DNA of 64,000 nucleotides, taken from NCBI RefSeq assembly GCF_018224885.1, contig NZ_JAGTXB010000003.1:62001-126000 (forward strand). Direction: 5' to 3'. The first letter of the stretch is position 1; every line of letters starts with the position of its first letter. The notes beneath the pieces were generated by a model. The model did no database searches, was not told the DNA's origin, and saw nothing but the letters and a program-made list of their open reading frames with translations. The stretch is from Chitinophaga hostae. GTDB taxonomy: Bacteria > Bacteroidota > Bacteroidia > Chitinophagales > Chitinophagaceae. The translations under genes and the position numbers were made by a program. Below are positions 41,527-50,791 of the stretch, in pieces.

Positions 41527-42294
41527 TCACCCCCGCCTCTTATAGGCCCTCATCGCTAAGATATAAGCCAGCACCGTAATCCCGATACTCCATGAAAGCG
41601 CAACCCAGATGTTGTTACCAACAGGCTGCCCCGACAGCAACGCCCGTATTGCTTCTACAAACGCTGTGACCGGCTGGTTTTCAGCAAAGGCGCGAACACC
41701 CGAAGGCATTGAACTGGTGGGCACAAACGCAGAGCTGATGAGCGGCAGGAAGTGAATAGGATAGGCAATAGCACTGGCGCCATCTATCGTTTTGGCAGAC
41801 AACCCGGCTATCGCCGCGATCCATGTGAGTACCAGGGTAAACATCGCGAGTATACCGGCCACCGCAAGCCATGATAACACGCCTGCCGGTGAGCGAAAGC
41901 CCATGATCAGCGCCACCAGAACGATAACGGTAAGCGACATAACGTTAGACACCAGCGCGGTCAGCACATGGCCCCACAACGCGGCCGAACGCGCAACCGG
42001 CATGGAATTGAACCTTTCAAATATTCCCCGCTGCACATCGGTAAACAGGCGGAAAGAAACGTAGCCTACACTATTGGCAACAGCAATTAATAATATGCCT
42101 GGCAACAGGTAATTCACATAGTTAGGCGTGCCGGTTTGAATGGCACCGCCCAGCACATACACAAACAACAGCATCATCGCTATGGGCATGATGGTAACAG
42201 TGATAATGGTATCCATGCTACGAAAAATATGGCGCATGGAACGTCCCAGCATCACCCGGGTATCCATGAAAAAATGATTTTTGATCGTTTCCAT
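41527..42294 (-). CDS. ABC-2 type transporter permease
   Basis: The 255-residue membrane protein has six transmembrane helices and the ABC-2 pattern (MRHIFRSMDTIITVTIMPIA at the N-terminus; LPGILLIAVANSVGYVSFRL; ERFNSMPVARSAALWGHVLT; FLPLISSAFVPTSSMPSGVR and ENQPVTAFVEAIRALLSGQP near the end). This arrangement is typical of the DrrB-like exporters of drugs, antibiotics and lipids. Its ATG is directly adjacent to the stop of the ATPase gene upstream (zero spacing), so the two subunits are translated together. The substrate is not readable. Confidence 0.93.
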   Translation of the reverse strand: METIKNHFFMDTRVMLGRSMRHIFRSMDTIITVTIMPIAMMLLFVYVLGGAIQTGTPNYVNYLLPGILLIAVANSVGYVSFRLFTDVQRGIFERFNSMPVARSAALWGHVLTALVSNVMSLTVIVLVALIMGFRSPAGVLSWLAVAGILAMFTLVLTWIAAIAGLSAKTIDGASAIAYPIHFLPLISSAFVPTSSMPSGVRAFAENQPVTAFVEAIRALLSGQPVGNNIWVALSWSIGITVLAYILAMRAYKRRG

Positions 42295-43062
42295 TTATGC
42301 GTGTGTTTTTTTGTTGATGATAGTAAGAAATATATCTTCCAGGCTGGGCTGTTTTTCAATGTACTCCACTTTTGCGGGCGGGAACAGCTGTTTCAGTTCC
42401 GCAAGCGTACCGTTCACGATGATCCTGCCATTGTGAAGAATAGCAATTTTATCGGCCAGTTGTTCCGCTTCCTCGAGGTATTGCGTGGTAAGGAATACCG
42501 TGGTGCCACTGCCGGCCCGCTCTTTAATAATTTTCCAAACTTCCATCCGGGCCTCCGGATCCAGGCCTGTGGTAGGTTCATCCAGAAAAATAACCCGTGA
42601 GTTTCCCACAAGGCTCATGGCGATATCAAGCCGGCGGCGCATCCCTCCGGAATAAGTGGCAGCCCTGCGATCGGCGGCATCGGTTAAACCGAAACGCTCC
42701 AGCAAACCAGCTGCAATCTCATGCGGATGATTCAAATGCCGCAGCCTGGCAATCATGATAAGATTTTCCCGTCCGGTTAAAATCTCATCCACGGCTGCAA
42801 ATTGCCCCGTCAGACTGATCGACTGCCGCACGTTATCAGGTTTCGATATAACATCGAATCCGTTTACCGTAGCATGTCCGCTGTCTTGTTTCAACAGCGT
42901 GGTAAGGATTTTAACAATCGTTGTTTTACCTGCACCATTAGAGCCGAGCAGGGCGAAAATGCTGCCGGCCTTTACCTGGAAGTCTACTCCTTCCAGGACA
43001 GGAACGTTTTTATAGGATTTCTTTAAGCCTTGCACCGAGATGGCGAATTCATTATGCGACAT
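42295..43062 (-). CDS. ABC transporter ATP-binding protein (DrrA/CcmA type)
   Basis: The 255-residue ATPase has the Walker A motif GSNGAGKTT (about 39-47), the Q-loop (SLTGQFAAVDEILTGRENL), the signature YSGGMRRRLDIAMSLVG, Walker B VIFLDEPTTGLD and the H/D loop (FLTTQYLEEAEQLAD). The C-terminal segment (IEKQPSLEDIFLTIINKK) is typical of drug-type exporters of the DrrA family. It pairs with the permease gene abutting it and lies 13 nt downstream of the XRE-pentapeptide regulator gene, so the three form one operon. Confidence 0.95.
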   Translation of the reverse strand: MSHNEFAISVQGLKKSYKNVPVLEGVDFQVKAGSIFALLGSNGAGKTTIVKILTTLLKQDSGHATVNGFDVISKPDNVRQSISLTGQFAAVDEILTGRENLIMIARLRHLNHPHEIAAGLLERFGLTDAADRRAATYSGGMRRRLDIAMSLVGNSRVIFLDEPTTGLDPEARMEVWKIIKERAGSGTTVFLTTQYLEEAEQLADKIAILHNGRIIVNGTLAELKQLFPPAKVEYIEKQPSLEDIFLTIINKKTHA

Positions 43063-43075
43063 TGTTATTATTTCT

Positions 43076-43975
43076 TTATGCTGTTAATAATGTGATACCA
43101 GTCAGATCTGCCTTCCCGCTTTTCAGGAATTCGTAGGTCATACGATCGGCATGACAGTCAACAAACCGTATCCGTTTCAGACTTTTGTTTTTAAAGAAAG
43201 TATTCATCAGTGTGGCCTGCTGGAAGACGACCTTGTCAAATGCGCAGTTTTCAAAATAGCAATCGGCGATGGTGCCATCGAAAATTACGTCTTCCAGCTG
43301 GGTCCCTACAAAAGAGGTGCTATTCCATACAGCGTTCGCAAGGATGTTCTTTACGAAAGAGCTGGATTTAAACGCCGTCCCGGTAAAGTCGGCGCCGGAA
43401 AAATCGCAACCCCTGATATGGCTTTCTGAAAATTCCGCATCTTTCAGGGAACTGTCTTTAAACAGGTTGTTGTCGAGATGGGAACGCTGAAAATGACTGT
43501 TGCCCATATCGGAACCGGAGAAGTTGCAGCTATCGACATGGTTGCTTTTCAACAAGAGCCCCGACAGATCCGAGCCAACAAACTGGCTGCGCTGCAGGTG
43601 AGAGAAGCTGAACTTTTCATGCAGGTTTTTTAACCCGGAAAAATCAGCGTCTACCCAATTTCCGCGCGACATATCCCAGTTCAGCTTTTTCTCCTGCTTT
43701 CCGGCGGGTAATTCATCCGGTTGAACGGCCATAGGTTCAGCCGGGGCCATCCCGGTAACCTCAGAGGAGAAGCTCTCTGAAAAGTAATTAAGATCCACAC
43801 CCAGGACCTCCGCCAGCCGGTTAAAAGTGGTGATGTCCGGCATGGACTCTCCCCGCTCCCATTTTCCCACTGCCTGGGAACTGATGAACAAGCGCTGAGC
43901 AAGCTGCGCCTGGGAGATATTTATCCTCTTTCGTGCTTCGGCAATTTTATTACCGATCGTCTTCGTATTTAGCAT
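43076..43975 (-). CDS. XRE-type regulator fused to a pentapeptide-repeat domain
   Basis: This 299-residue fusion has a Cro/XRE helix-turn-helix (about 7-64; RKRINISQAQLAQRLFIS, SSQAVGKWERGESMPD). A linker (65-100) follows, then a right-handed quadrilateral beta-helix of pentapeptide repeats (about 105-275) in which the central residues are F or L (DFSGADFTGTAFKSSSF; NFSGSDMGNSHFQRSHL). The ATG at 43975 was chosen because the perfect -7 box at 44009-44002 lies after the earlier in-frame Mets. It is the first gene of an operon with a DrrAB-like exporter. Its DNA-binding half should control this operon; the role of the beta-helix is unknown and could be protein binding or a drug-decoy function like that of MfpA/Qnr. 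Confidence 0.92.
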   Translation of the reverse strand: MLNTKTIGNKIAEARKRINISQAQLAQRLFISSQAVGKWERGESMPDITTFNRLAEVLGVDLNYFSESFSSEVTGMAPAEPMAVQPDELPAGKQEKKLNWDMSRGNWVDADFSGLKNLHEKFSFSHLQRSQFVGSDLSGLLLKSNHVDSCNFSGSDMGNSHFQRSHLDNNLFKDSSLKDAEFSESHIRGCDFSGADFTGTAFKSSSFVKNILANAVWNSTSFVGTQLEDVIFDGTIADCYFENCAFDKVVFQQATLMNTFFKNKSLKRIRFVDCHADRMTYEFLKSGKADLTGITLLTA

Positions 43976-44356
43976 ACTTCGGTCGTTTTTTATTGATAGT
44001 CCAAAGGTATTCGAATTCATTTTCAGCATCGGCAAAAGGGCCTATACTCCTGGTTGTAACTACACTACTTGTAGTTGTTTTTTAACAACCGCTGATCGTT
44101 GTCAATATAGAAACCCACTACAGGTAAGGATTGCTGGCACATTATAAAAACAATACATAACATATCTAAAAAGGGAGGAGACAGCAATTTTCACCGGCAA
44201 TAAACAGATAATCCGGCGGGAATATTCCACTGGTGAGACTAATTAGAGAATTTATGAGACATTACAGCGACCGGAGACGCAGATGAACCAGTATTTTTGC
44301 CGGCTCATGCGGCGGCATCGACACACCGACCGCAGTACATTTAAAAATTCCGGTAA
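43976..44356. other. Divergent intergenic region between XRE and GH43 genes
   Basis: The region contains the XRE promoter at 44002-44036. Upstream of it lies an imperfect inverted repeat AACTAC-N7-GTAGTT (44058-44076) with flanking GTTGT / ACAAC, which is a candidate XRE operator. The rest, 44090-44356, shows no box, repeat or frame I can support. Confidence 0.5.
44002..44036 (-). promoter_or_regulatory. Promoter of the XRE-pentapeptide/ABC operon
   Basis: On the minus strand TTTG (44036-44033), a 23-nt spacer and a perfect TACCTTTG (44009-44002) form a Bacteroidota-type promoter with a slightly long spacer. It sets the start codon at 43975 and leaves a leader of about 20 nt. Confidence 0.55.
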
Positions 44357-45853
44357 ATGAAATCTATCGTTGTCATACTTTCCCTGATACTCTCAGGAAT
44401 CTTTCCGCTGCTGGCTCAACAGCAACCAGCCAATATTCCCGGCGACTTTGCCGATCCGTCTGTTATACGCCAGGGCGATCAGTATTATGCCATTGGTACC
44501 TCCAGCGAATGGGGGCCTCAATTTCCCATTTTCCGTTCCACTGATCTCCGGCACTGGGAGCAAACGGGATTTTTATTTGATCACTCACCGGCCTGGGCTT
44601 CCGGATCTTTCTGGGCGCCTGAATTTTTTTATCACCATCATACCTACTTTGTTTATTATACTGCCAGGAGAAAAAGCGATGGCGTATCCTGCATAGGCGT
44701 GGCCACCTCTGCTTTTCCGGATCATGGATTTAAAGACCATGGCATTCTCATCGAACACGGCAAAGAAGCCATCGACGCGTTTGTGTTCAACGATAACGGG
44801 CAACTATATATTACCTGGAAGGCGTATGGTCTTGATAAAAGACCCATTGAGCTCCTGGGCAGTAAACTCGCCGACGACGGCCTTTCCCTCACCGGCCAAC
44901 CTTTTACCCTGCTCAAAGACAACGACGGGAAAGGGATGGAGGGACAAAGCATCCTAAAGAAAGGGCAATATTACTATCTCTTTTACTCCGCCGGCGCCTG
45001 TTGCGGCGCCGAATGCAGTTACCATGTAAATGTAACCCGCGCTACCGCCATCACCGGGCCATATACCCATTATAGCAACAACCCGGTGCTGACAGATGAA
45101 GGGAACTGGAAATGTCCCGGCCACGGTACTTTTGTGCAGGATACGCAGGGCGCTGCATTCTACCTCTACCATGCCTATAATAAAAACAGTCATGTTTTTA
45201 CCGGGAGGGAAGGCCTGATATCCGCTCTATCGTGGAATACAGATCAGTGGCCCGTATTCAGCCATTCCACCGCGCTGGAGAATCGGTCGCCCCTTATGCG
45301 GTATCATTATGATTTTGCCCGGGTAAACAATGATATTTTCTGGCAATGGGATTTCAGGAATATGCAGCCGCTTTATCGTTATGCCAACGGGAAATTGTAT
45401 TTATCCGGTAAATACAGCATGCAAAACCCTTCCGGTATTGCACTCACCCTGCGGCCTTACTCAGCAGCATACGATATCAGCACAGCAGTGGTCAATCATA
45501 ACAAATCGTCCAAAGGACTGGTAGTTTATGGCGATGCCGGCGCCGCCACCGGGATTGCCGTTTGCGGTAATAAAGTAGTATGCTGGATGTCGAAAGATGG
45601 AAAACGCAGCGTGCTGAATGAACAAACAATATCCGACACCCGCTTGCCGGTATACCTGAAGTTGTCCGTATTCCCGGATTTCACCTGTAGGGTATACTGG
45701 AAACAACAAAAGGAGTGGGAAGAACTCAGTCCTGAAAAACAACCCTATACCATTAACTTCTTACCTCCCTGGGACCGGAGCCCCAGACCGGGATTGAGCT
45801 TAATTGGTAAAGAAGAGGCAGCATTTAGTTTTTTTGAGATAAAGTACCGGTAA
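44357..45853 (+). CDS. GH43-family glycoside hydrolase
   Basis: The 498-residue secreted enzyme has its signal peptide ending LLAQ. The five-bladed propeller spans about 25-310, with catalytic Asp33 (FADPSVIRQGDQYY), a second Asp in EAIDAFVFNDNGQLYI (pKa modulator) and the acid Glu in GKGMEGQSILKKGQYYYLFY. The C-terminal 180 residues form a beta-sandwich typical of GH43 arabinanases and xylosidases (LYLSGKYSMQNPSGIALTLR). Family activities include alpha-L-arabinanase, arabinofuranosidase and beta-xylosidase; the subfamily is not readable. It lies directly upstream of a Crp-family regulator. Confidence 0.92.
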   Translation: MKSIVVILSLILSGIFPLLAQQQPANIPGDFADPSVIRQGDQYYAIGTSSEWGPQFPIFRSTDLRHWEQTGFLFDHSPAWASGSFWAPEFFYHHHTYFVYYTARRKSDGVSCIGVATSAFPDHGFKDHGILIEHGKEAIDAFVFNDNGQLYITWKAYGLDKRPIELLGSKLADDGLSLTGQPFTLLKDNDGKGMEGQSILKKGQYYYLFYSAGACCGAECSYHVNVTRATAITGPYTHYSNNPVLTDEGNWKCPGHGTFVQDTQGAAFYLYHAYNKNSHVFTGREGLISALSWNTDQWPVFSHSTALENRSPLMRYHYDFARVNNDIFWQWDFRNMQPLYRYANGKLYLSGKYSMQNPSGIALTLRPYSAAYDISTAVVNHNKSSKGLVVYGDAGAATGIAVCGNKVVCWMSKDGKRSVLNEQTISDTRLPVYLKLSVFPDFTCRVYWKQQKEWEELSPEKQPYTINFLPPWDRSPRPGLSLIGKEEAAFSFFEIKYR

Positions 45854-45857
45854 AAGG

Positions 45858-45869
45858 GATAAATTTATC
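45858..45869. promoter_or_regulatory. 12-nt palindrome before the Crp-family gene
   Basis: The perfect palindrome GATAAATTTATC lies 13 nt upstream of the ATG at 45883. It contains TAAATTTA, a 7-of-8 match to the -7 element. It may be an operator overlapping a promoter, or a chance AT-rich palindrome. Confidence 0.3.
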
Positions 45870-45882
45870 TCAATATCATCAC

Positions 45883-46455
45883 ATGACTAACCTTCTAGCC
45901 TATATCCGTTCATTAGCGCCCTTCTCCGACCAAAGCTGGGAGATGCTGAGCGCTCATGTAACCCAACAGGAATTTGGTAAAAGAGCCTACCTGCTCAAAC
46001 CAGGGAAAGTTTGTAACAGCTTGTTCTTTATTAGTAAAGGCTATTGTAAAACATCCTACGACCAGGACGGACAGGATATTAACACCGGTTTCTATTTTGA
46101 ATGTGATATTGTTACTGACATCAATAGCTTTCATAAAAATGAACCGGCCACATTAAGCATCCAGGCTTGTGAAGCGCTAACAGTGATCCGGTTCGACAAA
46201 CCAGCGCTGGCCGTCATCAATCGTTTATCGCCGGAGAGTGAAGCTGTTGGCAAAAAACTAATGCAGCTGGTAGCCACCAAACAGGAAGAACAGATCAGGT
46301 TTTTCCGGCTGTTAACCGTTCAGAAACGATATGAATACCTGGAAGAAAATATGCCGGGGCTGTTGCAAAGGGTATCGTTAACACAATTATCTTCTTATCT
46401 GGGCGTATCCCGGGAAACACTTTCCCGGATGCGCAACAAAAGAGGGCGGTCATGA
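45883..46455 (+). CDS. Crp/Fnr-family transcriptional regulator
   Basis: This 190-residue protein has an N-terminal cyclic-nucleotide-type beta-roll (about 20-115; LKPGKVCNSLFFISKGYCKT, GFYFECDIVTDINSFHKNEP), a dimerisation helix and a C-terminal helix-turn-helix (YLEENMPGLLQRVSLTQLSS followed by YLGVSRETLSRMRNK). The Fnr Fe-S cysteines are absent, and the cAMP-binding R-S pair is not evident, so the ligand is unknown. Small members of this type in Bacteroidota often control neighbouring genes. A CRP-like palindrome lies 4 nt downstream of its stop. Confidence 0.93.
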   Translation: MTNLLAYIRSLAPFSDQSWEMLSAHVTQQEFGKRAYLLKPGKVCNSLFFISKGYCKTSYDQDGQDINTGFYFECDIVTDINSFHKNEPATLSIQACEALTVIRFDKPALAVINRLSPESEAVGKKLMQLVATKQEEQIRFFRLLTVQKRYEYLEENMPGLLQRVSLTQLSSYLGVSRETLSRMRNKRGRS

Positions 46456-46458
46456 TTT

Positions 46459-46474
46459 TGTGACGATTATCACG
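46459..46474. promoter_or_regulatory. CRP-like operator before the SGNH hydrolase gene
   Basis: TGTGA-N6-TCACG matches 9 of 10 positions of the classical CRP half-sites. It lies between the Crp-family gene and the SGNH hydrolase (ATG 46517), in the position of an operator for the latter. Confidence 0.5.
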
Positions 46475-46516
46475 GAAGCGTTTACAAATAAAGGGACAAT
46501 TTTATAAAAAAATAAA

Positions 46517-47344
46517 ATGGCCCTGCTCACCTTTATATCCGCCTTGTTACTGATCGCTTTTGGACTGCTGATTTACCTTGGTTTTCGCCGTAAAGCCATT
46601 AATAACCCCAAAAGCTTCTTGAAAAAAGCAACTGATGTTCCCGGGAAACGTTTAGTCTTGTTTGGAGATAGTCAAACCCACAGTACGCTCAGCAGCGATT
46701 ATGCCTCCATGCTACGGTCGGTGCTGAACAAAACGCCTGTTCATGTAATTAATGCAGGTAAAAACGGTGACACCGCCTTAGGTTTACTGCATCGGTTGAA
46801 AAGGGATGTTTTGCCCTGCCGGCCGGATCTGCTGATTATTTATGCAGGCACCAACGATGTGCTTCAGAAAACTACACTGAAAAACTATTCCAGTTATTTA
46901 TCGGAAATCATTCAGCAAGTCAAAGCCCTGAAAGATATTCCCATCGCGCTGGTATCGTTTCCGCCATTGGGTGAAAACCTGCGCAGCCGGAGAAACGCGG
47001 AGGTAGACCGTTTCAACCAGGTACTGTCAGAGCTGGCAGCAGCGTTTAAGATATCCTACCTCCCGTTCAATGAAACATTGAAAGCTTATTTAAGCGACAA
47101 GCCACAAAGTGATGACAGCGAATTTTCCATGCGGATTTCCCGGTTGCTCATGGCCGCTTTCAAAAAATATTATCTCGGGCAAAGCTATAATAAGATCTCC
47201 GGGGCCAACCGGTTACATATACTGACGGATGGCATTCACCTGAATGATATATCAGGTGGCATCCTGGCAACAATGCTGCAGCAGTGGATTATGAAACAGC
47301 CGGCACACACCGGTTTGGCCCATCAGGTGGATCTGTCGGATTAG
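46517..47344 (+). CDS. SGNH/GDSL-family hydrolase, membrane anchored
   Basis: This 275-residue protein has an N-terminal transmembrane helix (about 3-23) and a periplasm- or cytoplasm-facing SGNH domain with the four blocks: LVLFGDSQTHST (catalytic Ser, block I), NAGKNGDT (Gly, block II), YAGTNDV (Asn, block III) and LTDGIHLND (Asp and His, block V). Family members are esterases, lipases or acyl hydrolases that often deacetylate carbohydrates. Its neighbours are glycosidases, so a carbohydrate esterase role is plausible. The gene follows a Crp-family regulator and a CRP-like site. Confidence 0.9.
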   Translation: MALLTFISALLLIAFGLLIYLGFRRKAINNPKSFLKKATDVPGKRLVLFGDSQTHSTLSSDYASMLRSVLNKTPVHVINAGKNGDTALGLLHRLKRDVLPCRPDLLIIYAGTNDVLQKTTLKNYSSYLSEIIQQVKALKDIPIALVSFPPLGENLRSRRNAEVDRFNQVLSELAAAFKISYLPFNETLKAYLSDKPQSDDSEFSMRISRLLMAAFKKYYLGQSYNKISGANRLHILTDGIHLNDISGGILATMLQQWIMKQPAHTGLAHQVDLSD

Positions 47345-47359
47345 CTACTCATACCGGGA

Positions 47360-50317
47360 TCACTTCACAAACTTCGCCTCCAATGTTACAAATCCCATTG
47401 CAGGCACGAGTATTTCCTGCTGAAGATTTCTATCCGCGGTTGTGTTATCGCCCAACAAAGCTACAGATGCAGGTTTGCGGCTCAGCCAATTCAGTTTTAC
47501 GTTTTCATCTTTGTCGGATACCGAGCGAAGTCTTATTTGAACAGCATCGCCGGTGCTGTTTGTTTGAAGGATAGAAACCGTTACTTTTTGGCTTCCCGCT
47601 AAAGACAGGAGCGGCGCAGTTTCCTTATTATCTTTCACCGGGCTAACAATTAGCGGCTGCAACTGTTCAAGTCCGAAACGATTGGCCTGTCCTGCATCAT
47701 AGCCGGTATTGTGTGGAAGCAACCGGTAGCGGAAGGAGATTTTCCCATCCTGGCTCAATGGGAAATTGGTATGCCAGTGATTGTTCAGTGCCCATGAGTA
47801 AATAGTGGCGCTTGGTTCAATTTTCTTCATCCACTTTTCCGAATTGGTGGCGCTACCGATAATATTAGCCGTCATACTGCCTGCTTCAAAAACAGGTGCA
47901 TCCAGCGAGCACCAGGTAACTCCCTTGTCCTGGCCAGAAACATCCAGCCATCTCTGGAATCCTATCCAGTTGCGGTTTGCGCCGCTGAGCTGATCATTGT
48001 CTATTTTCACAATTCCCCACGGAATATCCATATGGGTAGCAGGATTGTCGATGTTAAATGCAAATCCGAAATGAATACCTTCTTTCTTAAGAACTGGTTG
48101 TTTGTCTATAATATTTTTTATGTCAACATATGGCTGTCCGGCAATAACGGTGATCTCCCTCGTTAAGCTATTACAGCCTTCGGCAGATGATTCCACTGCA
48201 ATGGTGGCTACCAGCGGGCCGTTCTCTTTAACGGAAATCTTCGCATTCGAAGTACCGCTTGCTTTTTCCGGGCTTTCGTCTCCATGCAGATATCTATAGC
48301 TGTTTAACTTCCCGGGGGATGCTGCATTCGCAAATTCTTTTGCACCGCTTATTAAGCTGGAGATGTCCCCCGTTTGCGGATCAATCACCACCTTAACCAA
48401 TCCATTATCCAATATGTTGTCGTGGAGGAATGTTCCTGAAGTATTACTTTTTCCTTTTTTGAGGAAATAATTCCGCTGACCTAAGGCTGGAATATCTTTC
48501 GCAACAAACACCAGCTCCCCTGTTGAAAGGCGCTGCGATGATACCGCCTTACCTTTGTTATCACTAATGCTGTTGAACTTTTCGCTTTGCTCTTTGGAAA
48601 GCAGTACTAACCCCGAGCGTTCCCATGAAAGGGTATTGAAAACGGCGACTGTTGAATTGGCATTTTGAACAACCGGCGACAATTCCAATGTCCGTAAGGA
48701 ATCGCTTATATCTGCTCCATGTTGGAAATAACCGAATTTAACCTGTAAGATATTATTGGTGATAGGTTGTTTGGAGGGATCCATATAACACCAGGTATGT
48801 TCTGTACCCATACTTACATTTCTCCAGGCTTCCTTAATGGCAGCGCGTGGCGCCGGTTCTCCCGGATGCAGCATGGTCCACAGGGTTTCTGTTTGTATCA
48901 GCCGTTCTTTGGTAGAGCGGTTCATGCCGGTTTGCTTAGCGGCTGCGCCCAGGCCATCTGTCCAATACTCTGTAAAATCGCCTGACAATACCGGCAGCTG
49001 ATCGCCATATTTCTTTTCAAATGTGGACATAAACTCAGTTGCGCCGGAAATAACCAGGTGAGGAAAGGCGTAGTCCTCGTTCCAGCTTTTAACAGCGTCC
49101 GGCAAATCTGCATCGATAGGCGTATTGTCTGCCATGGCCCAGGACATAGCAAAAATATCATACGGATAATAGCTCGCTTTCTCCAGTGCAGGTAATGTTT
49201 TAGCCAGGTACTTATCTACAAAATGCTCGCGCGGGGCATTTGTTTTTACGATCTGCAACAATTTGGAAGTATCCGTTTGTCCCGCCATTCTGGGCCAGTA
49301 GTCATGCCCTTTGGCATTTTCGCCGGGGGTGTAGGCGCCGGGCTGAAAGAAAAGCACCTTTGATTTTCCGTCCGGGCTCTTCCACCAAAATGGTTTGAAA
49401 CTTAGCTCAGTGGATCGTCCTACCCTGTCGGATCCATTGTTCATTGCAAAAATATACCTGATCCCTTGTGCTGCCGCTACCGGTACTATTCCCCACGACA
49501 TTCCCGGAACATCTACCTGCACCATGGTGGATATTTTTGTTCCGGTTAACTGCTCCATTTCCCGGCAATGTCCGAAGAACGCAAACATCTCTTCATCTGC
49601 TGCCACACTGGTGTTGGTGTTTACGTAGCTGGCATCCAGGTGCAGGTATCCTTTCTGCACCGCATCTATAATCGTATTCTTTTCAGCAGATGTAGCCTTC
49701 CTGAGATATCTTTCCACCGGCCACAACACCTCCGGATTCCAGGTGTAACGCGCTCCGGCAGGGTAATTCACCGTTTCCTTTGCCAGGTTAATACCATTGA
49801 TCAAATTCCGTTTATGTATCAACTCCACATTTTCCTGTGTGTTGGTATAACCAATATCTACATGCGAGTGCGGATAGATATATACAGTCCACTGGCGAAG
49901 CGCCGGTACCATGATCACTTTCGTTAATTCCTTTTTTCCACTGCGGAAAGTCAGCGTTGCTTCAGCGGCTGATTTTACGCCGGCGCCATCAGGCAGTAAA
50001 ACCGCCAGGCTGTCCATCCCACTGTTGGCAACCACCGGTACTGTTTCTTTCTTCCCGTCGCATACTATGTTTACCGTTCCGTTCCCGGTGAAGGCGGCGC
50101 CTTTGAAGTATAGCATCACTTCCCTGCCAGGTGTTCCATCGGGGCGGTGACGGTAAAATGATTGTACTCTATAGTCTATTGCATCAGGAAATTGCGCCCC
50201 TGCAGCCACCACCCGGACGGGCACTTTCCGCTTACCCTGTGCCAATAAAGGAACACTGCCTGAGCATCCAAGGAAAAGCAGGCAGGAAATAAGGGAAAGG
50301 TTTTTTTTGTTGATCAT
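47360..50317 (-). CDS. GH38-family alpha-mannosidase
   Basis: The 985-residue secreted retaining glycosidase has a signal peptide or lipobox near residue 18 (LLFLGCSGSV), an N-terminal sandwich (about 35-140), then the catalytic domain with zinc-binding H152 and D154 (YPHSHVDIGYTNTQE) and the nucleophile D269 (TMVQVDVPGMSWG). C-terminal helical and beta-sandwich domains follow (about 500-985). Zinc-dependent enzymes of this type remove alpha-mannose from N-glycans or mannans. The gene is the leftward partner of the GH43-Crp-SGNH group, with only 15 nt between the converging stops and no terminator in that gap. Confidence 0.9.
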   Translation of the reverse strand: MINKKNLSLISCLLFLGCSGSVPLLAQGKRKVPVRVVAAGAQFPDAIDYRVQSFYRHRPDGTPGREVMLYFKGAAFTGNGTVNIVCDGKKETVPVVANSGMDSLAVLLPDGAGVKSAAEATLTFRSGKKELTKVIMVPALRQWTVYIYPHSHVDIGYTNTQENVELIHKRNLINGINLAKETVNYPAGARYTWNPEVLWPVERYLRKATSAEKNTIIDAVQKGYLHLDASYVNTNTSVAADEEMFAFFGHCREMEQLTGTKISTMVQVDVPGMSWGIVPVAAAQGIRYIFAMNNGSDRVGRSTELSFKPFWWKSPDGKSKVLFFQPGAYTPGENAKGHDYWPRMAGQTDTSKLLQIVKTNAPREHFVDKYLAKTLPALEKASYYPYDIFAMSWAMADNTPIDADLPDAVKSWNEDYAFPHLVISGATEFMSTFEKKYGDQLPVLSGDFTEYWTDGLGAAAKQTGMNRSTKERLIQTETLWTMLHPGEPAPRAAIKEAWRNVSMGTEHTWCYMDPSKQPITNNILQVKFGYFQHGADISDSLRTLELSPVVQNANSTVAVFNTLSWERSGLVLLSKEQSEKFNSISDNKGKAVSSQRLSTGELVFVAKDIPALGQRNYFLKKGKSNTSGTFLHDNILDNGLVKVVIDPQTGDISSLISGAKEFANAASPGKLNSYRYLHGDESPEKASGTSNAKISVKENGPLVATIAVESSAEGCNSLTREITVIAGQPYVDIKNIIDKQPVLKKEGIHFGFAFNIDNPATHMDIPWGIVKIDNDQLSGANRNWIGFQRWLDVSGQDKGVTWCSLDAPVFEAGSMTANIIGSATNSEKWMKKIEPSATIYSWALNNHWHTNFPLSQDGKISFRYRLLPHNTGYDAGQANRFGLEQLQPLIVSPVKDNKETAPLLSLAGSQKVTVSILQTNSTGDAVQIRLRSVSDKDENVKLNWLSRKPASVALLGDNTTADRNLQQEILVPAMGFVTLEAKFVK

Positions 50318-50791
50318 ATATTTAATACGTTAAGTAAATCCTGTTAAGGATAAGTTTACAATGCTTTCACTACTTATTTCCATTGTTCACTGTTCTGCTC
50401 CATCTATTCCGGGGTGGATAAACACTCGGTAATATGTTCAAACATATGACTATTTAGGGAAAGTTGCAACTTTTTTCTCTCCGGCAGCCGGGGACCGGAA
50501 TACAATCACTAACAAAAACAGGATACATACGCTAAAAGATGATAAACAAAGGAAAGCAGTGGATTAAAAACGAATTTTGGAGGAAAGAATACCAGGCGCT
50601 TATTAATATAATTCCTCACCAGACATATGTATATACATATTAAAATAGGCAAGCCGGCGGATTTAACCCGATCATTATAATTTAGAGAGATGACAACCAG
50701 ATGTTACGTATATTTATAAGCCAGCGATGATTGTAAAATGCCTGAATATAAAGGCAACAGGAAATGTAATTGACAATGAAAATAAACAGCC
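50318..50791. other. Gene-free stretch before the YciI-like gene
   Basis: These 474 nt are AT-rich and hold the palindromes AAGTTGCAACTT (near 50460-50471) and the perfect 16-nt ATATGTATATACATAT (50625-50640). I see no frame with protein character, no clear promoter pair and no RNA fold. It is long for this genome, where most gaps are under 250 nt. Confidence 0.5.
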
